From Maniola hyperantus (lineage: Eukaryota; Arthropoda; Insecta; Lepidoptera; Nymphalidae), in contig NC_048553.1 in NCBI RefSeq assembly GCF_902806685.2, forward strand, positions 1,736,001 through 1,800,000: a stretch of DNA of 64,000 bases. The letters are read 5' to 3'. How positions within the stretch are numbered: position 1 is the first letter of the stretch; each line of letters begins with the position of its first letter. The notes below the pieces were generated by a model. The model was not told the DNA's origin, did not search any database, and saw only the letters and a list, made by a program, of their open reading frames with translations. Below are positions 42,900-53,269 of the stretch, one piece after another. A program made the translations under genes and the position numbers.

Positions 42900-44689
42900 T
42901 ACAACAACAACATAATAACGAAGTCCATAATAAAGAGTTATGGTAAACTTTACTTGATGATTTTAATGCAATTAATGAGTTCTTACAGTAAATTGATTCA
43001 TACTCCACCTCAACGTCTTCATTTCGATTGTAACGCCGTAACTATCACTTTGAGTTGACCAATCATGGCAGTGGTCAATTTCGCATGACCCCGTACAAAC
43101 CAATCCTGAGCTTATTGCAATTTACGCTAGTTTTAATAGATGGAAGTTACGTGTTCAATAGATGTGAATTCGTTACCTCTATTTTCGTATGTGAATGGGA
43201 AACGCATCTTCTATGATTTATCATTCGCTGGTCTTAGCTCAAAATTAGATACCGTGATAGAGAGGGTGTCATGAACTAGAGGTAGTGAATAGCTATCCTA
43301 TCCTCATCCTCTCCTATCCCCAGTACAACCCTAGTATGAACTATGTTTTACGAACTATAGATTATGTATAGCTGAGATTGGGCGTTCGGATACTCGTAGA
43401 ATAATATTTTTAAATTTGTACTTGTCTGTCACATTTCGACTACGTAATAGTGGACCTAGTGGATAATAAAAGGGTGAGTGAGGAACCAAGTTGAGAACTT
43501 TTTGGCCACAAGTAATAAGTAAGTACTTAGGTACCTATACTTATCTGTTTCACGTTCAAGTACTTCTACTATTTTAACGTTGAATTATCTGTTTACTTAA
43601 GTACCTACCTTAGGATACTTTTATGATTTTTTTCATTGATTTATTCATATTATCTATATCTATGTCACACTTGTTTGAACTTTGAAGCGATCAAAATTCG
43701 CGAGAATCTGAATTCAAAAATGGCATATTCTAAATTTAAATAACAAATCAGTGGGTGCGTCTGTGGCGTGCGTCGGTCATTGGACCGAACCGAATATATT
43801 TTTGTCTAGCTTCACCACTTACTACTGGACTGGACGAGGTTAAATAAAATTTTTTTTGGGAACTAGCTTATGCTTATACCTGCGAATGCAGCTGCGTGAT
43901 TTAATAGGGTCTTGGACTGTAGTAATAAAATATTGTGATTTTTGTATGTAGTGGTAGTTTATGAGGATAGAGCTCATTGTTAAGAAGAATAATTGAAAAA
44001 AAAATGATTTTTGTTTATTTTTAACATAATTTTTAGCTGTAGGGAAAGTGAATAATGACGTCACAATGCGTAAACGACACATATTTTTGAATTTTTTAAC
44101 ATAAAAATATTTTCCAGCAGAATTAACTCTATTTTTATCTTGGAAAATTGAAGAATGTTGACTCAAAACTAAATATGGAATTAAAAAATTATTAATTTAT
44201 TAATTAATAAGTAAAAGCATAACTATTATAACGTGAAACTTTATTACGTACAATAATTGATTCTATACAGTTTCATAAAACAAAATTAAAACATCTAAGT
44301 AGGTAGCTACTTAAATTGTACGATTACTTAAATTAATTGATCTTAAAATAATCAAGCATAAAAATTACACTTTGCGCACTTGGTTCGTAAAACTGAACTA
44401 AACCGCGTAGTAGGAATGCCGTAACTATCTAATAGATGGGCGATAAATCATAAAGCGGCATTTTATGACTTGATAACTGAACAAGCATTATATTGAAAAG
44501 CTTTACAGGACTCGTAAATGTTAAAAGAATATTTCTTTGAACGGCATTAAAAATAATTATTAAGTTTCTCCAAGATTATATCAATATCGTCCCAACTTAC
44601 AATATACCTACCTCAAAGCAAAGCTACTTCTGTCATTTTGCTTATTATACAAAAATTAGAGAGTACAATATACCTAATACTATTCTGAA
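42900..44689. other. AT-rich intron stretch, no gene seen
   Basis: A 108-codon minus frame at 43840-44166 has no family resemblance and no splice context. No repeat boundary recognised. Confidence 0.4.
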
Positions 44690-44935
44690 CTCAGACAAAG
44701 GATCAAGGTGGACTTGTCGGACGCATAATATACCCGAAAGGGACAAAACAACAAAAGAAATCATACTTCGTAAGATAGGTTATGTTCATAATTTGCGTTC
44801 GCTACAACTGTTACAGCCGATACACACACAGCAATGCACCATAAATGGCATCTACACACCTTCAATACTAAATTTAAAACAGAAATCTAAATAAAAACTC
44901 GTAATATTCGCAATAAATTACTATCACAGAGGTTC

Positions 44936-44964
44936 GTTGGGCACAGATGACAACTGTGCCCAAC
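44936..44964 (-). other. 11-bp perfect hairpin downstream of the U2-like sequence
   Basis: Arms GTTGGGCACAG (44936-44946) and CTGTGCCCAAC (44954-44964) with a 7-base loop. On the minus strand the hairpin follows a U-rich run (CTTTTTTTG), an arrangement like an Sm site followed by a 3' terminal stem in an snRNA. It does not match canonical U2 stems. Confidence 0.75.
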
Positions 44965-44980
44965 AAAAAAAGCTAGACTA

Positions 44981-45032
44981 TGATAAAGACAGATACTACA
45001 CTTTGATCTTAGCCAAAAGGCCGAGAAGCGAA
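44981..45032 (-). ncRNA. U2 snRNA 5'-domain-like sequence (first ~52 nt)
   Basis: The minus strand reads CGCTTCTCGGCCTTTTGGC then TAAGATCAAAGTGTAGTATC and TGT, the almost invariant 5' end of U2 snRNA. It covers stem I and the GUAGUA branch-point recognition sequence. U2 pairs with the intron branch site in the spliceosome. The first base is T instead of A, and homology ends after about 52 bases at CTTTATCA; stems IIa/b, the standard Sm region and stems III and IV are absent. I see no convincing upstream snRNA promoter element. It lies inside the inverted-end element and is read opposite to the Dong ORF. It is probably a truncated retro- or transposon-captured copy; an expressed mini-U2 cannot be excluded. 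Confidence 0.8.
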
Positions 45033-45159
45033 GCACAGCCACACACACACACACATCAACATATCACTGATTAACATACTAACAAATAGAATAAGATTAG
45101 GTATTAGAATAGATTCAGAAACTCTGTAAATAATATTAATTGATAAGGAAAATAAAGGC

Positions 45160-45180
45160 TTAATAATAATAATAATAATA
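45160..45180 (+). repeat. (TAA)n target tract, 5' side of Dong-like element
   Basis: Seven TAA/AAT units precede the element start CCGTGTGGCACCGGCAGAGG. The matching tract on the other side is at 49128-49142. R4-clade Dong elements are known to insert in TAA repeats. Confidence 0.85.
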
Positions 45181-48100
45181 CCGTGTGGCACCGGCAGAGG
45201 AGAATGTTGCCACCCCTTTTCATCCCGTGGGTGTCGTAAGAGGCGACTAAGGGAATCGGGGAGCTGATTATTGTCAGCCAAGCCCCCCGAAATCTGGCGT
45301 GCTGGCCATAGAAACAGCCTCCTCGGGGACCCGAGTGGACCCCGAGTGATGTATCCACCACTCCCCCCCCCCCCCCTTTTAATGATGATGGAAAACAATG
45401 AAATGAATGTGCGAATAGGGCCGCTACCTGGGGGTCGCCAGGGCGCGCCTGGAGCTGGCGCTGGGCGTAGCAGCATACGGGCCGCCAGTACCACCAGTCG
45501 ACCGGCACCACCACCTAGCCGGTCGACACATCCATCATCCCCACCAGATGGCTTGGCTCCGACAGGGTCCACCAGGGCCCAATCTTCGGCGCCCGCCGCT
45601 GGTGGTGTACGCCGCATGAGATGGACGTCTCTCATGAACGAGAATGTCATGCGTGCGTACTACAGGGCGACGGGAGGGGAAACCGGACGGACTGGCTACC
45701 GAGCGGCAATGTACCGCGAGTTCCTGCTGCTCGAGCCGAACTTAACTGTCACGGAACAAAACCTGGCAGACCGGGCTCGGTACATTCAGCGCTCGAACAT
45801 CTTTAACGCTACCGAGCTCGAACGATTGCGACGTGAGGCTGTTCCAGAAGTGTCAGCACCAGCCACAGAGCAAATCGACTCCCAGGCGGTGCCTGTCCCC
45901 GTAGAGACGAATACCATCTCACAAGATTTGCCTATGGAGGAAGACACCGAAGGAACAGTCTCCCTGGATATAGAGCGGATGAGAGGGATTCTAGAAGAGG
46001 CGATTTCTGAAATCCGGAGCGCTCCTCTAGAGAATCGTCCGCGGCTCTCCCGACTCACGCTAAATGTAGCGACGCGGGATGTCATTGAGGCCATAAACAA
46101 AATGCTGCCTCAACATCTGGAAAGCAGCACTGGCCTGGGTGATACGGCTTCTATCCTCTTCGGCGCGGCGCTCGCTGTGCACCGATTTATCGGTGCCAAG
46201 ACTCCGGGACCGGAGCGTGCTGCTGCTGCAAGGCGCAGCGCGGAACCGGCCTGGAAGAAGAGAATAGAACGCCGTATCACTCTGGCCAGAGTCCTCATTG
46301 GCAGACTGCAAAGCTTCAGGTCGGGCAATACTAGGCCAAGGATTGTGCGCTCTGTTAGAGTTGCGTTTAATGGGTGTGGGGTCAGGTTGGACCAGCCCAA
46401 TATTGCGCAAAAGCTAACAGAGCGCATCGACGACCTGAAGCAGAAAATCGCTGCATGGGGGAACCGCATCCGACGATACTCGGAAAGAGTCGAGCGATTT
46501 CAGCAAAATCGCCTCTTCTTGAGTGATCAGAAAAGGTTCTACAAAAGACTGGAGTGCCCAGCAGTCTGCTCTACTTCTCAGCGACCAGACCTGGCCAACC
46601 TCGTCACTTTTTGGCGGGGTGTGTGGTCGAGGGAGGTGGAGCATGAGGAGGGCCCTTGGATTGCGGCGGTAGAGGAAGCATGTGCCTCAATAGAACCGAT
46701 GAACCCGGTCGCCATCTCTGCGGAGGATGTAGCTGGTGCAGTAAGGCGGGCCCCGAACTGGAAAAGCCCGGGACCCGACGGACTGCATCACTACTGGCTG
46801 AAGGGTTTTTCGGTTTGCCATGCGACCTTGGCTCGACAATTTCAAGAGGCTCTTGAGCAGAGGGCACTCCCGAGCCTTTTCACTACTGGGATCACTCATT
46901 TAGCTCCAAAGTCCACCGATACCACTGATCCGGCTAAGTACCGTCCCATTACGTGTCTTACTACCATCTACAAGACACTGACATCCGTTTTAAGCCTCAA
47001 GATCTCCCGTCATGTAGACGAGAATAACATCATATCTGGGGCTCAAAACGGATGTCGGGGCGGTAGTCGTGGTACTAAGGAGCTTCTTCTCATCGACTCC
47101 GTTGCGGGCCAACTGGTCAAACGCAACCGTCGGAATTTCTCCGCTGCCTGGATCGACTACAGAAAGGCATTCGACTCGGTGCCCCATTCATGGCTCCTGA
47201 GGGTCCTTGAGCTGTACAAAGTCGATGGTACAGTACGAGACTTCCTCGGGGCATGCATGGGGCAATGGAGTACGATTCTGTGTCTCCATGGCGAGCGGTT
47301 GGCGGCTGCCGATGACCGGATAAGGATAGGAAGGGGTATCTTCCAGGGTGATTGTCTGAGCCCGCTTTGGTTCTGTCTGTCTCTGAACCCACTCAGCACT
47401 CTGCTGGAGGGTTCGGGGACAGGCTTTCAGTTTCGGAGAGGAGGAACAAAAGTGCCTCACCTTCTCTACATGGATGACCTCAAACTGCTGGCACCCAATG
47501 CCACCCGCCTGCAGGAGCTGCTGAATGTCACCACTGACTTCAGCAATTCCATCAGGATGGAGCTTGGGCTGGAAAAGTGTGCGGTCATGCATGTGGAAAG
47601 GGGACAGGTAACTCATTCGGCTGAGATGAGTCTCGAGCCGTCCACCATCAGAACCCTCTCTGAAGCCGAGTCATACCGGTATCTGGGCATGTCACAGTCG
47701 CTAGGGGTAAAAGAGACGGACGTGAAACAGTCTGTTTGCGAAGCCTTTTTTGGCCGTCTGACAAAAATCTGTAAAAGTTATTTGTCAGGCGCCAATAAAG
47801 TCCGAGCTTATAACGGCTGGGTCATGCCCGTTCTCATGTACACCTTTGGCGTGCTCAGATGGACTCAGACCGAACTTGACGCCCTGGACAGAAAAGTCCG
47901 CACAACTATGACTCTTTATCGCATGCACCACCCAAAATCGTCTGTGATGAGGTTGTATATCCCCCGGAAGTGTGGTGGTCGAGGCGTATTAAGCGTCAAG
48001 ACCATGCATAACCGGGAGATAGCCAACCTCAGAACCTACTTTGAGACGATGAGGGGGTCCCCCATGCATAGAGAGGTCATAGAATGTGATAATGGACTCA

Positions 48101-49127
48101 CCCCACTGTCCTTAGCCCAAACCGAGTGGCAGAAACCGGTGGTACTTAGCACCTCTGACCGGGAGGCCGTATGGAGGGAGAAGGAGCTGCACGGACGCTT
48201 TTTTAAAGCTCTTAATGAGCCACACGTAGATAAAAAAGCGTCCGTGCAGTGGCTGCGCTTTGGTGACCTCTTCGGGGAAACCGAGGGTTTTGTCTGTGCG
48301 ATACAAGATCAGGTGGTCAAGACGCGGAACTACCGAAAGTACATTCTGAAGGATGGCACTCACGACATCTGTCGAGCTTGTCGCCATCCCGGCGAGTCAC
48401 TCAGACATGTGCTTTCGGGATGCTCAGCGCTTGCCAACACTGAGTATCTGCACAGACACAACCAAGCAGCCAAGATCCTTCACCAAGAGCTTGCTCTGAA
48501 GTACGGTCTCCTGGATGAGAGGCTGCCGTATTACAAGTACACACCGGTGCCGGTACTCGAGCGCGACGGAGTCCGGCTCTATTGGGACCGGTCTATCATC
48601 ACGGACAGGACTATTCTAGCGAATAAGCCTGACATCGTGGTGGTGGACCGGGCACAGTCGAGGGTGTTTTTGGTGGACATCACCATTCCGTATGACGAAA
48701 ACCTCGTGAGAGCTGAGACGGAGAAAAAGCGCAAGTATCTCGATCTGGCTCACGAGGTTTCCGACATGTGGCATGTGGAGTCCACTGAAATCATCCCAAT
48801 CGTCATATCTGCGAATGGGTTGATCCCAGTCAGCCTCGCTCACCATCTGAGGCGACTGGGGTTCCGTGGCAGTTCGCTCGCAGCCAGGATGCAAAAAGCG
48901 GTCTTGCTGGACTCGGCTAGGATAGTCCGCCGATTTCTTTACCTGTCGCCCTGACCCCCGGCCGTTTGGTCTCCCCTGCCGGGGTGTAATCCTCCGCCCG
49001 GTACAAATATGTATGTATGTAATGTTTATGTAGGTTTATTTATTTTTATGTATGTAAGTATATTATATTTCTTTTGGCTGTTATATATATTTATCTTGTA
49101 CACGGGCGTGAGAGTAGATATATCGAT
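45181..49127 (+). mobile_element. R4/Dong-type non-LTR retrotransposon, full length
   Basis: The 3.95-kb element runs from CCGTGTGGCACCGGCAGAGG after the 5' (TAA)n to the 3' UTR ending before GATAATAATAATAATAATG. It has a 5' UTR of about 200 bases with a C14 run (45363-45376), one long ORF and a 3' UTR of about 170 bases without a poly(A) tail. (TAA)n on both sides agrees with the insertion preference of Dong. The uninterrupted ORF and apparently complete ends suggest a recent insertion. It is inserted in the inverted-end element 44690-49256. Confidence 0.88.
45382..48954 (+). CDS. R4/Dong-type retrotransposon polyprotein: RT and restriction-like endonuclease
   Basis: A single ORF of 1190 codons from this ATG. 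It drives target-primed reverse transcription of the element's own RNA. Order of parts: low-complexity Pro/Ser N-terminus; a Myb-like or helical basic block around residues 78-150 (RRMRWTSLMNENVMRAYY); RT with GPDGLHHYWL, motif A AWIDYRKAFD (Asp592), FQGDCLSPL, and YMDD at 696-699; a CCHC zinc knuckle C997, C1000, H1009, C1014; and the restriction-like endonuclease motif K1082-P-D1084 with Asp1099 fourteen residues on (VFLVDITIPYDENL). One ORF with a C-terminal endonuclease and no apurinic-type nuclease defines R2/R4-like elements; the (TAA)n site points to Dong. An upstream in-frame ATG at 45349 would add 11 residues through the C14 run, which could easily change length, so I prefer 45382. 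No stop or frameshift is seen. Confidence 0.9.
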   Translation: MMMENNEMNVRIGPLPGGRQGAPGAGAGRSSIRAASTTSRPAPPPSRSTHPSSPPDGLAPTGSTRAQSSAPAAGGVRRMRWTSLMNENVMRAYYRATGGETGRTGYRAAMYREFLLLEPNLTVTEQNLADRARYIQRSNIFNATELERLRREAVPEVSAPATEQIDSQAVPVPVETNTISQDLPMEEDTEGTVSLDIERMRGILEEAISEIRSAPLENRPRLSRLTLNVATRDVIEAINKMLPQHLESSTGLGDTASILFGAALAVHRFIGAKTPGPERAAAARRSAEPAWKKRIERRITLARVLIGRLQSFRSGNTRPRIVRSVRVAFNGCGVRLDQPNIAQKLTERIDDLKQKIAAWGNRIRRYSERVERFQQNRLFLSDQKRFYKRLECPAVCSTSQRPDLANLVTFWRGVWSREVEHEEGPWIAAVEEACASIEPMNPVAISAEDVAGAVRRAPNWKSPGPDGLHHYWLKGFSVCHATLARQFQEALEQRALPSLFTTGITHLAPKSTDTTDPAKYRPITCLTTIYKTLTSVLSLKISRHVDENNIISGAQNGCRGGSRGTKELLLIDSVAGQLVKRNRRNFSAAWIDYRKAFDSVPHSWLLRVLELYKVDGTVRDFLGACMGQWSTILCLHGERLAAADDRIRIGRGIFQGDCLSPLWFCLSLNPLSTLLEGSGTGFQFRRGGTKVPHLLYMDDLKLLAPNATRLQELLNVTTDFSNSIRMELGLEKCAVMHVERGQVTHSAEMSLEPSTIRTLSEAESYRYLGMSQSLGVKETDVKQSVCEAFFGRLTKICKSYLSGANKVRAYNGWVMPVLMYTFGVLRWTQTELDALDRKVRTTMTLYRMHHPKSSVMRLYIPRKCGGRGVLSVKTMHNREIANLRTYFETMRGSPMHREVIECDNGLTPLSLAQTEWQKPVVLSTSDREAVWREKELHGRFFKALNEPHVDKKASVQWLRFGDLFGETEGFVCAIQDQVVKTRNYRKYILKDGTHDICRACRHPGESLRHVLSGCSALANTEYLHRHNQAAKILHQELALKYGLLDERLPYYKYTPVPVLERDGVRLYWDRSIITDRTILANKPDIVVVDRAQSRVFLVDITIPYDENLVRAETEKKRKYLDLAHEVSDMWHVESTEIIPIVISANGLIPVSLAHHLRRLGFRGSSLAARMQKAVLLDSARIVRRFLYLSP

Positions 49128-49170
49128 AATAATAATAATAATGATAAAGACAAAAATGTGTGTCTTTATC
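49128..49170. repeat. 3' (TAA)n and adjoining GATAAAGACA hairpin
   Basis: GATAATAATAATAATAATG is followed by GATAAAGACA, 6 bases, and TGTGTCTTTATC, an inverted pair. TGATAAAGACA also occurs at 44981, the inner edge of the U2-like sequence, which supports a symmetric pre-insertion element. Confidence 0.75.
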
Positions 49171-50085
49171 ACTCTTCAGAGCTTTACTATACACCTAGCT
49201 TGGTCTAACAAGGTATTATTATATTGATGCCAAGTCTCCTTGATCCTTAGTCTGAGATTCTAAAGAAAATATAAAAAATAGACTTTATACTTTAACGTAA
49301 GATTTTTTACACCTTTATTACCTGTTATCTCCCAAAGCCACCATGATCCTAACAAACGTTCCTCCCAGTGTTGAGGACATAACGCAGAGAAACTTTCAGC
49401 TTTTATAAAATAACGAAGGTCTGGCACGCGCTAGCTCTCTCTTTATTAATTCTTGTAAATAAATGTGTCATGTGTTGTGTTTTAATGCGTTTCAAACTTA
49501 GTTACAAATTAAGCACAAGGCGTAGATAGAGTAATACAGGTAGATACAGGAACGTTTGCTTTCTTATTCACACTAAAAAGAGAGCAAAGGTAATGTTACT
49601 AATGTGATAAACAGAGAGACAGCTAACCTATTTTTTGTCCCTTATCGTGTAACCGGTTTTTTTTCAAGAAAACATACAAGGAATGCAACTTTAGTTGCAA
49701 AACAAACCATGAGAGTTCGTGGCGTAATTGTATTTCTCATAAGTTATTTACTTGTTTTCACATAAAAAACGTTTAATACAAATATTGTTGATCGGTAAAT
49801 ACAAATTGACTACTAAACAATGGTAATAATTGTCGTGTTATTCATCGTTACGTCGTGCTATCGCTATCTCATACGCGGTTACACAGTACTTCAATCTACC
49901 TTTATTACTCTATCTACGGCACGATGTTCATACCCAGAGAATCAGTGCACTAATACCTACATATGTTTTGAACTCATTCAACCCTTTGGTGAGGATTCCC
50001 GCGCATTCTAACAACTAAGTAGGTATAGTCACTGTTTTATTTAGAGAGGCAATTCTCTACATTGTATTGGTACGCCGTTAAAATT

Positions 50086-50470
50086 CTTATTATATTATGC
50101 AAAACAACCTCTGCGACATAAGATTGGCAAAAGCATCATCATTGCAAATTTAAAAAAAAGTTTGACACTCTGCCCAAAAACATTGAATTTTGATTAACCT
50201 ATTTTTTTCCCACCAAATATACTGTTAAAAATATTCATTAAAAATTTAGAAACGCATAGTTAGACTACTAATAGTACCCTTTTTATAATACATTGGCAAA
50301 AACACGACCTTTGCCTCACTTCAAATTTACTATAAAAAAAAGCTTGATACTCTGCCCAAAAACATGGAATTTTGATTAAACTATTTTCTCCCACCGATGC
50401 CATTAAAAATAATCACAAAAACTTTAGATTTAAGATACTTTAAACTATTCAAACTACCTAATAGTATTTA
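50086..50470. repeat. Diverged tandem duplication, period about 190 bp
   Basis: Two units share GCAAATTTAAAAAAAAGTTT/TCAAATTTACTATAAAAAAA, ACTCTGCCCAAAAACATTGA, ATTTTGATTAA and CTACTAATAGTA-like words. Divergence is substantial, so the duplication is old. Confidence 0.75.
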
Positions 50471-51501
50471 TAATCTACTCCCACGAAGAAAAAAATTGTG
50501 ACGTACCGGAAAGTCGGTGACCATTTTCTAACCCGCTATAATCCGGCTTTGAAAAATAGCTATTTCTAATCACCACATCGCATTAAAAACGTAATGTCCC
50601 CAGACCGGTCCCGCCGGTTGTGTCTTTTATTATATTTAATATATCATTCGACGTATCTACTGTTATATAATACATCAAAGCTTAATTTATCTGGTCAGAG
50701 AGGAGGTGATGACCATTTTTAAGTGTTATTTATCTGTTACAGAAATGGAGTTCCAAGTTTGAAATTAAAGGACAGATAGGCGCGCTCGTTCGTGTTGGAA
50801 AAACATGGTCAGCGTATCCGCACGATTTTTTACTTTTTTAATTACTTTTTTTTCTACAATTAAACTTTGAATTGATGGTTAATAGCAAATAAATCAAACT
50901 ATTCCAAAAATTAAAACGTTTCTCGGTTAGATAAGTAGGTAGATTAAAAATGTTTTGTTTTCCTTTGACTGTCGAAATTATTTGGCCTGAAAAATCAAAA
51001 TAACTAATCGCTATTTTACGGTAAGTAACTAATTTACCTCTTAATTAAGTTAATTATATCATTACGTAGCTTCCATTACCCACTTATAGGTACCTATTAA
51101 CACAAAATTTTTGAATGAACGATACGTTATCATTCAAAAGTCGAATGTTTCAAGTTAAAATATATGGGTGTAGTTACTTCATTATATTATTATCTACAAG
51201 ACTTCCTGAACAAGCTGTAAAACTTGAACGACTTAGGTGTTGCCAGACTTAAGAATTTAAAAAAAACGCGTATTTTTCTTATCTCTTCCTATCTTCATAA
51301 TTGTAATGTTATTTAACAGTTTAAAAGCGGGTTGTTTTATCAAAAGTGAATGAATTCACCGGTTCAATATAACGGTATTATCTTACTGTTGGGAATAATG
51401 TTTACCAAATTTAATTCAGACATGGCAATGCCCGCCTTGCAAAACAAAGTTTGGCTGTATATTTTAAAGACAAATGCCGTATAAAATAGTAGAGATGTAG
51501 A

Positions 51502-51641
51502 CTGCGACAAGGCTCTCTTGGCACTTGAATGACATTGACGGGGGCGCTGTTGGAGAACAAAGGGGGTGCAAAGGGGACACTTTAGTTAAGGGGCAACGTT
51601 AGTTCCGATTTTTGCCACGCGCCAAGATAGCCTTGTCGCAC
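51502..51641. mobile_element. MITE with GCGACAAGGCT inverted ends
   Basis: Left TGCGACAAGGCTCTCTTGGC; right, read in reverse, TGCGACAAGGCTATCTTGGC. Unusually G-rich interior (GACGGGGGCGCTGTTGG). 140 bases, non-coding, single copy in this window. Confidence 0.85.
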
Positions 51642-52904
51642 TGTACTTAATTTTTAAAACATTTTTTTTAAATTAGAGGCTGGAGTCACAGATTAAAAAA
51701 TAAATTTAGTAAATATAACTAAAAAGTCACACATAAATCAATAAAAATATATAAAATTTTATAAAATCAATAACGACAGCCATCAAATCAGAAAGGATTT
51801 TTTTTATTTACGTTAGAAACATAGGTTTTTGTCTTGTACATTAGTTTTGCTATTTGATAATTCAGTTCTTGTTAATAAATAACAAGCTGTCACGACAAAC
51901 AGAAATATGTAATGTAATTTTATGATTTTGCTTCTCGTTGAAAATCATATGTTATAAGATTGACTACAAAGAAATTCTTTTCTTGTTATGAAAATAATAT
52001 GAACGAACTATTTTTGTCACAAGATTTTATATCGCCTACATTCTAACCTAAATAATTGTGAAGCAGAGGAGGGATATTAAATGAAATCGTACCTATATTT
52101 ACTATTGTTTGTATTAAATTGTTTTTTTTTTAAATATATTTCAAGCAATAAGTCCCAGTTTAAATACAATAATACTTATTTAGTTTTTATTAGGTGGATC
52201 TAGTTAGATAGTTTGTATATAATATTATTTACATCAAAATATGATATTTTCAGATATTAGGTACTTTTTAATTGATAAAAAGGTTACTCCTTGGTTAAAT
52301 CCTCTACTTATCTGTGAAAATCGCGTCGAAATAGGTTCAGCCGTTCAGAAGATTAGCCCGTTCAAACAGTTAAAACTTCAATTTTATTTATTAGTAAACA
52401 TAGATTTGTTATAATTTTTTGTAGTGATTTTTCTTCCACGGTCTGCACCGGCTCAAAATATAACAAGAAACGCGTACCTACGTACCTAACTATTTTTAGT
52501 CGCTTAAGAAAAGAATAAAATTTATGTTTACATAGATTAGGTACTCTAGTGATGAATAAGCATCACATTATTATGAGAAGAGAATTCCCACTCACTTCCC
52601 AAAACACAAGATATATGACCAATATAAATTGATAAAAAACCTCGATAGCCCCTTATCGATGTTCATTTAATATTTTAGTGGGCCAGCGTAACGTATCATC
52701 GTCTAATAGTTGTGGAATTGATACCGTTATCGGAATATCCATCGTAAAATTTATGATACACTCTCGCATAACAATATTCGGACAAGTCTTTTGCAAATAT
52801 AATTATGGGGGGAAATTTTCGGTTATTTTGTTGTGAACGCGCTATGGCAACACTGGGTGACAAAAGCATCGAAAGGGCTAGAACCTAGAGACTTGACGCT
52901 ATTG

Positions 52905-53262
52905 AAAAAACAACCGCTCAAGTGCAAGTTGGACTCGCACATTAAGGGTTCCGTATCATCTTACTATAGAAAGCGCAAACCAGTATGATAATAATAATAT
53001 CATGTTCGCTCCAACAGCTATACAACACAGCCAGCTAATGAAGAACAGCACCATCTATGATTTAGTATACAATATACATGTTATTTTTTCCTTTACCTAC
53101 TGTGCTATAAGACACCTGCCCAATTTCATGATTCTAGGTCAACGGAAAGTACCCTGTAGATTTTGATTCCCTTGACGGGTCCTGAGAGACACGACAGACA
53201 GACTGACAACGAAATAATCCTTTAAGGGTTCCGTTTTTCCTTTTGAGATACGGAACCATAAA
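52905..53262 (-). repeat. Family D subfamily copy, reverse
   Basis: CAAGTGCAAGTTGGACTCGC start and GAGATACGGAACCATAAACA end. The interior matches 6583-6932 (AGCGCC/AGCACCATCTATGATTTAG). Confidence 0.75.
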
Positions 53263-53269
53263 CAGTTTA

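Larger units (their letters stand above)
44690..49256. mobile_element. Composite element with 26-bp inverted ends and 8-bp flanks, host of the Dong insertion
   Basis: The left end CTCAGACAAAGGATCAAGG (44690-44708), continuing to 44716, matches the reverse complement of 49231-49256 (CTCAGACTAAGGATCAAGG and on) in about 24 of 26 positions. The bases outside are ATTCTGAA (44682-44689) and ATTCTAAA (49257-49264), 7 of 8 identical, as for an 8-bp target duplication. Without the retrotransposon the element would be about 600 bases. It holds the U2-like sequence, a CA run and a (TAA)n tract. An 8-bp duplication would suit hAT- or P-like DNA transposons, but the terminal sequence does not settle the superfamily. 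Confidence 0.6.
49265..52900. other. AT-rich intron stretch, no gene seen
   Basis: Outside the entries at 50086-50470 and 51502-51641, I find no exon, RNA gene or clear repeat. T- and A-runs are common. Overlapping 62- to 63-codon frames at 49820-50018 have no support as genes. Confidence 0.45.

Noticed and set aside
43840..44166. 108-codon minus frame
   Set aside because: AT-rich composition, rich in Phe, Lys and Ser, with no family signal.
45009..45650. 213-codon minus-strand frame
   Set aside because: It is antisense to the 5' part of the Dong-type element and the U2-like sequence, with low-complexity Gly/Pro residues from the poly-C tract.
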